From Lysinimonas soli (GTDB lineage: Bacteria; Actinomycetota; Actinomycetes; Actinomycetales; Microbacteriaceae), in NCBI RefSeq assembly GCF_042655435.1, contig NZ_JBHSMG010000001.1, forward strand, positions 124,001 through 188,000: 64,000 nucleotides of DNA, in the 5' to 3' direction. Positions within the stretch are counted from its first letter, which is position 1; every line of letters starts with the position of its first letter. The notes below the pieces were generated by a model. The model was not told the origin of the DNA. It worked only from the letters and a program-made list of their open reading frames with translations, and did not search any database. The translations under genes were made by a program, and so were the position numbers. Shown in pieces: positions 24,631 to 34,300 of this stretch.

Positions 24631-25209
24631 TCAGAACGAGACGATGCCGCTCGGAGTCACGACGCCGTTCACCGGCATGTCGTGACGCTCCCGCGGCACG
24701 GAGTCGACGAGTTCGTCGTCGAAGATCACAGCATAAACCGGCGGGCACGCTTCCATCGAGCCGAGGGTCTTGTCGAAGTAGCCCATGCCCCAGCCCATGC
24801 GCATTCCGCTGTGGTCGACGCAAGCGGCCGGGACCAGGATGAGGTCGACCCCGTTGATCGCGATCGGTCCGAGCAGTTCGCTGGTGGGCGTCGGCATGCC
24901 CAGCAGGTCGGCCTCCTCGTCATCGCCGTCGTAGGGCGCCCAGTCGAGCAGGCCGTCCTCGCGCGACACCGGCAACAGCACGCGGATGCCGCGCTCCGCC
25001 GTCCAGCGCAGGAACTCACGGGTGGGCGGCTCATCCGGGGTCGAGAGGTAGGCGGCGAGATATCCGACCTTGAGGTCGCTCGTCAGGTCGATCAGATTCT
25101 GGGTGATCCCGGCGGCGTCGGCACTGCGCTCGGTCGCGGTACGGATGCGACGGCGCTCGCGGAGTTCGGCCCGCAATGCGCGCTTGCGGTCATCCATATC
25201 ATCGGCCAC
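24631..25209 (-). CDS. 5-formyltetrahydrofolate cyclo-ligase
   Basis: A protein of 192 residues. It begins with a basic helical region (KRALRAELRERRR), then has the PVSREDGLLDW substrate loop and the signature GMRMGWGMGYFDKTL (about 135-150), which holds the ATP/Mg and folate site. It converts 5-formyl-THF to 5,10-methenyl-THF with ATP. Start is GTG at 25209, with ATG at 25197 possible; neither has a clear ribosome-binding site. It is divergent from galU with 69 bases between. Confidence 0.92.
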   Translation of the reverse strand: MADDMDDRKRALRAELRERRRIRTATERSADAAGITQNLIDLTSDLKVGYLAAYLSTPDEPPTREFLRWTAERGIRVLLPVSREDGLLDWAPYDGDDEEADLLGMPTPTSELLGPIAINGVDLILVPAACVDHSGMRMGWGMGYFDKTLGSMEACPPVYAVIFDDELVDSVPRERHDMPVNGVVTPSGIVSF

Positions 25210-25278
25210 GCGACGAGTCTAGGGCGGCGCTTGCACGCTGCCAGGCGAAACCTCAACCGAACCCGGTTAGCCTGAACC

Positions 25279-26202
25279 ATGGCCTCCATGATCACGAAAG
25301 CCGTCATTCCCGTCGCGGGTCTCGGCACGCGCTTCCTGCCCGCCACCAAGGCGATGCCGAAGGAGATGCTCCCCGTCGTCGACAAGCCCGCCATCCAGTA
25401 CGTCGTCGAGGAGGCCGTCGCCGCCGGACTCAGCGACGTGCTGATGGTGACCGGCCGCAACAAGACGGCCCTCGAGAACCATTTCGACCGCGTCGGGGAG
25501 CTCGAAGACATCCTGCGCAACAAGGGCGATCTCGAGAAGCTCGAGAAGGTCAAGTACGCCACCGACCTCGCCGACGTGCACTACGTGCGCCAAGGCGACC
25601 CGAAGGGGCTGGGCCACGCCGTGCTCCGTGCCAAGATGCACGTCGGACGCGAGCCGTTCGCCGTGCTCCTCGGCGACGACATCATCGACGAACGCGACCC
25701 GCTGCTGACCCGGATGCTCGATGTGCAGCTCAGTCGCAACACCACGGTCGTCGCCCTGCTCGAGGTCGATCCCTCGGTGGCGCACCTCTACGGCATCGCG
25801 ACCGTGGAAGCCACCGACGAGGATGACGTGGTCCGCATCACCGGACTGGTCGAGAAGCCCTCCGCCGGCACCGCTCCGTCGAACCTGGCCATCATCGGGC
25901 GCTACGTTCTGCGACCCGAGATCTTCGACATCCTCGAGACCACGGCGCCCGGCAAGGGCGGCGAGATCCAGCTGACCGACGCCCTGCAGAGCCTCGCGAC
26001 CGGGCCGGCGTGGAGCGGCGGCGTGCACGGGGTGGTGTTCCGCGGCCGCCGGTACGACACGGGCGATCGACTCGACTACCTCAAGGCGATCGTGCAGCTG
26101 GCCAGTGATCGCGACGACCTCGGGCCCGACTTCCGCCCGTGGCTGCAGCAGTTCGCCGCTACGCTGGCGAGCAATGAGCATGAGCATTCCGACGCTCCGT
26201 GA
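25279..26202 (+). CDS. galU: UTP-glucose-1-phosphate uridylyltransferase
   Basis: A protein of 307 residues. The nucleotide-binding signature GLGTRFLPATKAMPKEMLP (about 14-32) and the LEVDPSVAHLYG / VEKP elements are those of GalU. It makes UDP-glucose for cell-wall and exopolysaccharide synthesis. The ATG at 25279 lacks a clear Shine-Dalgarno sequence, so it may be leaderless or weakly initiated. The end overlaps the next gene by 29 bases. Confidence 0.96.
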   Translation: MASMITKAVIPVAGLGTRFLPATKAMPKEMLPVVDKPAIQYVVEEAVAAGLSDVLMVTGRNKTALENHFDRVGELEDILRNKGDLEKLEKVKYATDLADVHYVRQGDPKGLGHAVLRAKMHVGREPFAVLLGDDIIDERDPLLTRMLDVQLSRNTTVVALLEVDPSVAHLYGIATVEATDEDDVVRITGLVEKPSAGTAPSNLAIIGRYVLRPEIFDILETTAPGKGGEIQLTDALQSLATGPAWSGGVHGVVFRGRRYDTGDRLDYLKAIVQLASDRDDLGPDFRPWLQQFAATLASNEHEHSDAP

Positions 26203-26827
26203 CGGAGCCGTCACGATCCGCCCCATCCGGTTGCGCGACGCGCGCGCGCTCGAGCAGGAGCTCATCTCGAACCGCGCCTGGCTCCGCACCTGGGAGGCCA
26301 CCAATCCGCACGGTCCGATCGGGTTCGACTCGCGGGCGAGCATCCGGTCGCTGCTGGCCAACTGGCGCTCCGGTTTCGGGGTGCCGTTCGCGATCGAGTA
26401 CGAGGGCGAGTTCGCGGGCCAGCTGAACGTCTCGGGGATCAGCTACGGCTCGCTGTCGTCGGCATCGATCGGATACTGGGTCGCCGAGCGGTTCGCGGGT
26501 CGAAACATCACCCCGACCGCCGTCGCGTTGGCCACCGACCACTCGCTGTTCTCGCTCGGGCTGCACCGCATGGAGATCTGCATCCGACCCGAGAACGCGC
26601 CGTCGCTGCGGGTCGTCGAGAAGCTGGGTTTCCGCTACGAGGGGCTGCGTCGGCGGTTCATCCACATCAACGGCGACTGGCGCGACCACTTCTGCTTCGC
26701 GCTCACCGTCGAGGAGCTGCCGATGGGCGTGCTGCGCCGCTGGCGGGACGGCCGCGTGCCCGCCGGCGTCGGCTCGGTACCCGAGGCCGACCGGGCGATC
26801 GCCGCGCATCCGCTGCGTCTGGGCTGA
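26174..26827 (+). CDS. GNAT N-acetyltransferase (RimJ/RimL type)
   Basis: A protein of 217 residues. The GNAT fold is seen as LRDARALEQ at the start, the IGYWVAERFAGRNITPTAVA acetyl-CoA stretch (about 97-116) and the RPENAPSLRVVEKLGFRYEG signature (about 137-156). RimJ/RimL proteins acetylate ribosomal-protein N-termini. The start lies inside the end of galU, so the two are co-translated. The galU-acetyltransferase order is widespread in Micrococcales. Confidence 0.9.
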   Translation: MSMSIPTLRDGAVTIRPIRLRDARALEQELISNRAWLRTWEATNPHGPIGFDSRASIRSLLANWRSGFGVPFAIEYEGEFAGQLNVSGISYGSLSSASIGYWVAERFAGRNITPTAVALATDHSLFSLGLHRMEICIRPENAPSLRVVEKLGFRYEGLRRRFIHINGDWRDHFCFALTVEELPMGVLRRWRDGRVPAGVGSVPEADRAIAAHPLRLG

Positions 26828-26901
26828 GACTTCGGGGCCCTCACGGACCCTCGCCAGGCGCGCCTCCGCGTGCTTCGAGTCGGCGTCCGTACCTTAGCGG
26901 T

Positions 26902-27882
26902 ATGGAGACGACGGGAGCGGGCACGGTCGTCATGGTCGCGATCGCCGCGGGCCTGTGGTTCTTCTACTTCGTGCCGACCTGGATGCGCCGCCGCGAATAC
27001 CTCGCCACCGAGCGCACGGCGACCCGGCTTCAGCAGACCCTTCGGATCATGGCCGAGACCGCCGAGCTGCCCGAGCAGGTGCGGGTCGAGGTGAACGCCC
27101 GCGATGCGGCGAGGCAGGAACGTGTCCTGCAGGCTCGGGAACGGCGTGCCGACGCCCTCGCGGCGCGGCAGGCCGCGGCGCTGCTCGCCGCGATGCCGCC
27201 GGCACCGCCGGTGGTGCCGTCATCCCGATCCGCCGCGGTGCGCGTCGCGTCCGCGGGCGCCCCGGTCTCTGCGCACCTCCGCGCCCGCCGACGACGCGCC
27301 CGGGTGCTCGCCAGCACCCTGCTCGCCGCGGGCACCGTCACGATCGGCGTGCAGCTCTGGCTCGTGGTGACCAGCGGAGCGGTGCTCGGCTCATGGTTCG
27401 TCGTGGCGGGGGGGGCCGCGATCGGCTTCGCCGGCGTCGGGGTGCGGCGTCGGCTCGACGCCCGGCGGGCTCCGGTCGCCGTGGCGAGCCCGCGCGCGGC
27501 GCAGCCGGTCGTCGAACGAGCGCCGCAGGCGGCCGTGGAGCGGTCGTCCGGCTGGACCCCGGTTCCGGTTCCGGCTCCGCTGTACCTGTCGCGGCCGGCG
27601 ACCCAGCGGCTCGAGCCCGCCCCCGATCTGGTCGCGCAGCTGCGCGCCGCCGCGCTCGCCTCCGAACGTGCGCTGCGCGACGCGCACGACGCGCCCGAGG
27701 TCGTGCCGTTCCGGCCGCAGCGTTCGCAGCCCTCTCACGGCCCGGCCGAGACGCCCGCGTCGCGTCCCGCCACCGCGAGCCCGGCCGTGAGCCGCTGGGC
27801 CTCGATGGGTCGCGTCGAGGGGTCGGATGCCGCGGCACCCGACCTGGACGAGGTGCTCCGCCGCCGTCGCAGCGCGGGCTGA
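26902..27882 (+). CDS. Conserved actinobacterial membrane protein of unknown function
   Basis: A protein of 326 residues. An N-terminal helix (about 8-26, ending FYFVPTWMRRREYLATERTA) is followed by a basic cytoplasmic helix with many Arg and Ala, then two close hydrophobic helices (about 132-172), and a Pro/Ala-rich C-terminal tail of about 150 residues. The FVPTWMRRREY motif is a feature of a protein found downstream of galU and a GNAT gene in Micrococcales. I do not know its function. The tRNA-Ala gene follows by 73 bases. Confidence 0.75.
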   Translation: METTGAGTVVMVAIAAGLWFFYFVPTWMRRREYLATERTATRLQQTLRIMAETAELPEQVRVEVNARDAARQERVLQARERRADALAARQAAALLAAMPPAPPVVPSSRSAAVRVASAGAPVSAHLRARRRRARVLASTLLAAGTVTIGVQLWLVVTSGAVLGSWFVVAGGAAIGFAGVGVRRRLDARRAPVAVASPRAAQPVVERAPQAAVERSSGWTPVPVPAPLYLSRPATQRLEPAPDLVAQLRAAALASERALRDAHDAPEVVPFRPQRSQPSHGPAETPASRPATASPAVSRWASMGRVEGSDAAAPDLDEVLRRRRSAG

Positions 27883-27955
27883 GTCGCACCCGGTGGCGCC
27901 GAGCCGCGCCGGTTGGGAGTGCGCGGTGCCGGGGTGATACCGTTGACAGGTTCAC

Positions 27956-28028
27956 GGGCCCATGGCGCAGTTGGTAGCGCGCTTCGTTCGCAATGAAGAG
28001 GTCGGGGGTTCGAATCCCCCTGGGTCCA
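27956..28028 (+). tRNA. tRNA-Ala (anticodon CGC)
   Basis: The 73-base cloverleaf can be drawn directly. The acceptor stem GGGCCCA pairs with TGGGTCC (one G-T pair); the anticodon stem CTTCG/TGAAG encloses the loop TTCGCAA with anticodon CGC; the T arm is GGGGG-TTCGAAT-CCCCC. The 3' CCA is not fully encoded. It reads GCG codons, which are frequent in this genome. Confidence 0.95.
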
Positions 28029-28341
28029 CCGTGTCGTGTTCTCGCCGCAGTCGGCGTCGCGCGCCGTCGTCTTTTGTGGATGGCGCGCGTCAGCTGAGGT
28101 CGCGACTCGCCTGAGCGAGTCGCGCTCGCTGCGCGCGGTCCGGCGAAAATCGCCTGTCCCCCGGTTCCGATGAGGATCCGTCCCCCATATGGCGGATACG
28201 TGCCCTGTAGTGGGGTACGCGCCGCCCTCCCTTGGGGGTCGCCCATCGTTCGGCGGCCCCGTCAGGCTCGGAGGTGGCGCCGATCGTTCATCGGTGCCGA
28301 CCGACGACGACCCGATGGTCGCCGGAATCCGTGGGGGAATC
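28029..28341 (+). other. Intergenic leader before the giant surface-protein gene
   Basis: This interval of 313 bases between the tRNA and the surface-protein signal peptide holds the hairpin at 28101-28124. An open frame from 28189 runs into the gene, but it precedes the signal peptide and is not expected to be translated. GGGGG at 28332-28337 is the probable ribosome-binding site for the ATG at 28342. I see no clear promoter or riboswitch. Confidence 0.5.
28101..28124 (+). terminator. Hairpin downstream of tRNA-Ala
   Basis: Perfect 9-base arms (CGCGACTCG at 28101-28109 and CGAGTCGCG at 28116-28124) with a 6-base loop, 73 bases after the tRNA. There is no T-tract. It is a candidate tRNA transcript terminator. 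Confidence 0.5.
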
Positions 28342-31300
28342 ATGAACAGCACTACCGCCGCACGTCGCCGTGGGGTCATCGCCGTTGTCGCAACGCTGAG
28401 CGCGATCGGCGCCCTGCTCGTCGCTCTGCCGCAGGCGGCAGCGGCCGGGCCGACGACGGTCACGCAGACCTTCTCCTACACCGGGTCGACCTCGACCTTC
28501 ACCGTGCCGTCGGGCATCTCAGCGCTGACGCTGACCATCGTCGGGGCCGAGGGCGGCAACGGCGGCGCGGACGCCACCCCCGCCCCGCCGCCAGGAGGTT
28601 ACCGCGGCGTCGTCACCGGTACCATCGCGGTGACCCCGGGGCAGCAGCTCACGGTCGCGGTCGGAAGCCACGGCGCCACCGGCCCGAGTCAGCGCAACTC
28701 GGGCAACGCCTCGCGTCCCGTCGGCGGCAGCAACCCGCTCAGCGCGTACCAGGGCGGCCTCGGCGGCGCGGCGGGGGCGAACGGATCCTCCGGATTCGGC
28801 GGGGCGGGCGGTGCCGCGAGCGTCGTGCGCGTCTCGGGTTCCGACGTGGTGGCCGCCGGAGGCGGCGGCAACGGCGGCAGCGGTCAGTACGCGTCCACCC
28901 AGGGCCACGACGCCACGTCGACGTACACCGGACGCACCGACGTCACCACGACCAAGGGCCAGGACGGCATCAACGCCAACGACATCTGTTCGGCGACCAG
29001 CTGCAGCAACAACGACGGCGGCGGCAGCGGCGGCGGCGGTGGTGGCGCCCAGGGCGGTGCCCAGGGCGACATCCAGTTCGGCGCGGGCACCTCGAACGAG
29101 TGGTACGGATTCGGCGGGTCGGTCGGCCAGAACTCCACGGCCGCCCTGCCCGGCCTCTCGACCTCGTACCAGTACTACTCCGACAACGTGACCGACGGCT
29201 CGGTCGTCATCTCGTACACCACCGGATCGCCCGCCGCGCCGACCGCACTCAGCGGGACCGCGGGCAACGGCTCGGTGAACCTCATCTGGACGGCTCCGAC
29301 CGACCCGGGTCAGTCGGCGATCAGCGACTACCTCGTGCAGTACAGCAGCAACGGCGGGTCGAGCTGGAGCGTGCCCGTCGACCTGGGATCGACCGACACC
29401 GCGGGCACCGTCACGGGGCTGAGCAACGGGACTGCGTACATCTTCCAGGTCGCCGCAGTGAACTCCGTGGGCACCGGCGTGTATTCGTCGTCGTCACCGT
29501 CTGTCACGCCCGTCGGACCGCCCTCGGCCCCGACCATCGGCCTCGTGGCCGCCCAGGACGGCGCCCTGGCGTTCACCGTGACGGCCCCGGGTTCCGGTGC
29601 CGCCGTGACCGGCTACGACTACCGCGTCGACGGCGGACCGTGGGTGACGGTGGCGTCCCCGTCGACCAGCCTGGTGATCCCCGGCCTGATCAATGGCACC
29701 AGTTATTCGATCGAGGTGCGGGCCGAGAGCACCGTCGGTCCCGGCGCGATCTCCGCACCGTCCTCGGGCACGCCGCAGGCGGTTCCCGGCGCACCCACGA
29801 TCACGGCCCTCGGCGTGGGTAACGGCTCCGTCGATGTGTCGTTCACCCCGGGCTTCAACGGGGGCGGCGCGGTGACCTCGTACCAGTACCGGTTGAACGG
29901 CGGGGCGTGGACCACCGCGAGCGGCACGTCCAGCCCGATCACGATCGGCGGTCTCGGCAGCGGCGTCAGCTACGCGATCGAACTCCGCGCCGTGAACTCG
30001 GCGGGTCCGGGCGCAGCGTCCACCCCGGCGAACGCCGCGACGCCCGGTGCTCCCGGCGCTCCGTCGGTCTCGTCCGTCACCGCAGGCGATGGCACGGCCA
30101 CGGTCGTCTTCACCCCGGGAACCACGGGCGGTGCACCGATCGACTCGTATCAGTACCAGACCACCGTCGGCGGAGCATGGTCTCCTGTGGCCGCGACCTC
30201 CAGCCCGATCGTGATCTCGGGACTCACCAACGGCACGGGCTACTCGGTGAGCATCCGGGCCGTCAACGCGGTCGGAACCGGCCCGGCGTCGGCCCCCGTC
30301 GACGTGACCCCGGCCACGATCCCCGGGGCGCCGACCATCGTGGGCGACACCGTGGCGGGCTCCAACGCCCAGTTGTCGGCCGCGTTCACCGCCCCGAACT
30401 CCGACGGCGGAGCGACGATCGCCGGCTACCAGTACTCCACCGATGGCGGGGCCACCTGGCGGAATCGCGCCGACGGCCGCGGCACGGCCAGTCCGCTCGT
30501 CATCACCGCGCTCTCCAGCGACGGCGCCACGGCGCTGGTCAACGGGACCACCTACTATGTCGAGTTGCGCGCGGTGAACGCCGTGGGCGCGGGCACCGCG
30601 TCCGCGGTCGCGGTCGGGATCGCCACGACGACGCCGAGTGCTCCCGTCATCACCCATGTCAGCGCGGTCCCCACGGCGCTCGCTGTCGAGTTCACACCGG
30701 CAGCGAACGGTGGCTCGACGATCACCTCGTACGAGTACAGCCTCGATGGCGGTCACAGCTGGAGCAGCACGGGCACCCTCGGTACCTCGTTCACGATCAC
30801 CGGACTGATCAACGGCACCGGCTACCCGGTGCAGGTTCGAGCGAGCAACTCGGTGGGCGACGGAGCGGCGTCGGCCGCAGTGAACGGCACACCGGTCGAT
30901 CTGCCGGGGCAGGCGGTGATCCATTCGGTGGTTCGCAGCGACCGGACCCTGACGGCGTCCGTCGTGGTGACGGACGACGGCGGATCCCCGATCACGGCCT
31001 GGCAGTACTCCACCGACGGGGGGGCGACCTGGGCGACGGTCTCCGGTACCGCGAGCCCGCTCGCCCTGACCGTGCAGTCGTCCGACGGAACGACCCGCTT
31101 GTCGAACGGCACCGGCTACGCCCTCGCGGTGCGAGCTGTGACCGCGATCGGCACCGGTCCGGCCTCGGCGACCACGACGGTCGCGCCGGCATCCGCCCCG
31201 GCGGCTCCGGCGATCGCCCTGACCGCCGGCGACGCCCGCGTCACGGTGGCGTTCACGCTCGGCGCCGACGGGGGGTCGCCGGTCGACCGGATCGAGTACA

Positions 31301-34300
31301 CCCTCGACGCGGGATCGCACTGGATCGACCCGGGCACCCTCTCGAGCCCCTTCACCATCACCGGACTCGGCAACGGCACCGGCTACGGCGTGCAACTCCG
31401 CGCCCACAACGCGATCGGCGCGGGCGCCGCGTCGGTGACGGCGTCGACGACCCCGCGCACGGTGCCCGGTGCCCCGGCCGCCGTATCGGCGACCTCGAAC
31501 AGCGCGTCGGCCGACGTCGCCTGGTCCGCGCCGTCGTCGACGGGCGGGGCCGCGATCAGCGGCTACACCGCGACCGCCTACGCCAGCGGCACGGCGACCA
31601 CCGCGATCTCGTCGTGCACGACCTCCGGTGCTCTGCTCTGCACGATCCCCGGTCTGAGCAACAACACGGCCTACTACGTCGCGGTCTCGGCGGGCAACGT
31701 CGCCGGCACAGGGGCGGAATCCGCGCCGCGCGTGCTCGTCACGCCGCTGGCTCGCCCCGCCGCACCGACCCTGACCGGCCTGACGATGGGCGATGGCTCC
31801 ATCGGCGTGGCTTTCACGGCGGGCAGTTCGGGCGACCGGGCGATTTCGAGCTACCAGTACTCCGTCGACGGCGGATCCACCTGGGCCGCGGCGAGCGGGA
31901 CCTCCAGCCCGATCCTGATCACGGGGTTGACCGACGGCACCCGCTATACGGTCGCGCTCCGCGCGGTCAGCGCGGCCGGCACCGGCGTCGCCTCGAACAC
32001 CCTGAACGGCACGCCGTACACCTACCCGTCCGCGCCGGATGTCTCGACGATCGTCGCGAACGGCGGCAACGGTCAGATCACGGTGAGCTGGGCCGCAGCG
32101 AATCTCAACGGCGGAACCCTGCAGAACTACACCGCGACGGCGTTCACCGGACTCACCAGCGGATCGACGGCAGCCACCTGCACGACGACCGGGCTGAGCT
32201 GCGTGATCACGGGGCTGAGCAACGGCACGACCTACTACGTCTCGCTGCAGACCCAGAACACCGCCGCGATGTACAGCGTGCGCTCGGCGCCGCGCGTGCC
32301 CGCGACACCCTCGCTGCAGCCCGGCGCCCCCACGGCGGTCACTGCCGTCGCGGGTGACGCTCAGGCGACCGTGAGCTGGACCGCGCCCACGAGCACGGGC
32401 GCCAGCGCGATCACCGGGTACACCGTGTGGTATTCCGTCGGCGGGGGCAGCTACAGCCAAGTGGCTTCGGTCACCTCGACATCGACCGTGCTGACGGGAC
32501 TCACGAACGGGTCCGCGTATACCTTCGAGGTCTTCGCGATCAATGGCAACGGGACGGGACCGGCCAGTTCGCCCTCGTCCTCCGTCACGCCGCTCGCACC
32601 CGGAACGGTTCCGACGCTGAGCAGCGCCTCCTCGACGGCAAGCGGATTCACCAGCTCCATCACCAACTTCGCCGCCGGCACGAGTTACTCCGCGACGGCG
32701 AACAACGGCGCGACCGTGACGCTGAGCGGCGCCACGATCACGGTGACCGGGCTGAGCAATGGGGCGGCCTCCCACGTCACGGTCACGGCGACGAAGGCCG
32801 GGCAGACCACGACCTCGGCCGCGCTGGATGGCACCGCCCTCCTGGCCGGTATCGCCCCGACCTTCTCGGGCAACGTGGCGACCTCGACGGGCTTCGTCTT
32901 CACGATCACGAACTACGACGCCGCAGCGACGTATGCGCTTTCGGCGAGTGGCGGGGCCTCGGCCACGCGCTCCGGCGCCACGGTCACCGTGACGGGCTTG
33001 CCCCTCGGTGGCTCATCGTCGGTCACCGTCGTCGCGTCGAAGGCGGGATCCACGACGGTGTCGGCGATCGATGCCGGCGCTGCCATGGTGTCCGGAACCG
33101 CCCCGACCTTCACGGGACTGGTGTCGACCGGCTCGGGGTTCCAGTTCCGGATCGCGAACTACGACGCCGGCCTCAGCTACGAGCTCGGTGCGACCGGAGG
33201 TGCGGTGGTCGGCAGGTCCGGTGACACCGTCACGGTGACCGGCCTGATCGACGGTGCGTCGTCTGACGTGACCGTCACGGCGACCGATCCGGGCGTCAGC
33301 ACCGCGGTGGCGGTCGAGACGGGCGCCGCCCTCTTCCGCGGGACCGCGGCGACGGTCTCGGCGGTGACCGCCACGGTCGACGGTTTCGCCTTCGACATCA
33401 CCAATCCGGATGCCGGCGCCGACTACTCCGTCGTCGCCTCGGCGGGCACCGTCACCCTCAGCGGTACGACGATCACCGTCAGCGGACTCACCCCCGGCGA
33501 GGCGTCGGTCGTGACCGTGACGGTCGCGAAGACGGGGCACGTCTCAATGGCGACCGCGGTGACCGCGAGCGCGCTGCAGACCGGCATCACGCCCGTGTTC
33601 GGCGCCGCCACCCGCACCATCGACGGCTACGACTTCGCGATCACGAACTTCGACGCGCTCGCCGGATACGGTTTCGTGGTTCCGGGGGGCACGGCGAGTC
33701 TCTCGGGCGACGTCGTGACCGTGACGGGTCTTGCTCCCTCGGCGACCGCCGAGGTGACCGTCACCGTGACGCGCCCCGGGTTCACCGACGCCGTCGCCAC
33801 CCAGAGCGGCAGCGCCCTCGCGGCGGGAACCGCGCCGGTGTTCAGCGCGGTGACGGCCACGGCCGACGGGTTCACCTTCACGATCTCGAACTACGACGCA
33901 GGACTGGTCTACAGCTCCGTGCTCGATCCCGCCTCGGGCGTCGTGGTCATCGCGACCGACGGCACGGGCGTCGTGTCCGGCGAGGCGCCGGGGGTTGCCG
34001 TGACCCTGGCCGTGACCGCCACCGATCCGGGCGTGTCGGCGGCCGTGGCCTCCACGGGCGCCACGGTACTGCTGCCGGGCGCCGCACCGATCCTCTCTGC
34101 GTCGACTCCTCTGGCAGGTGGGTACCGTTTCACGATCTCGAACTACGACGCCGGAGTGAACTACAGCTTCGCTCAGTCCGTGGGCGGCACGGTTCTGCGC
34201 AGCGGCGACACGGTGACCGTGAGCGGGGTGGGCGCGGGCCTGTTCTCCGAGACGGTGGTCACCGCGAGCTCCGCCGGGCGAACCAGCGAGTCGGCCACGG

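Noticed and set aside
28029..28341. A riboswitch in the leader of the surface-protein gene
   Set aside because: Only one GC-rich hairpin could be drawn, and no conserved riboswitch core was recognised.
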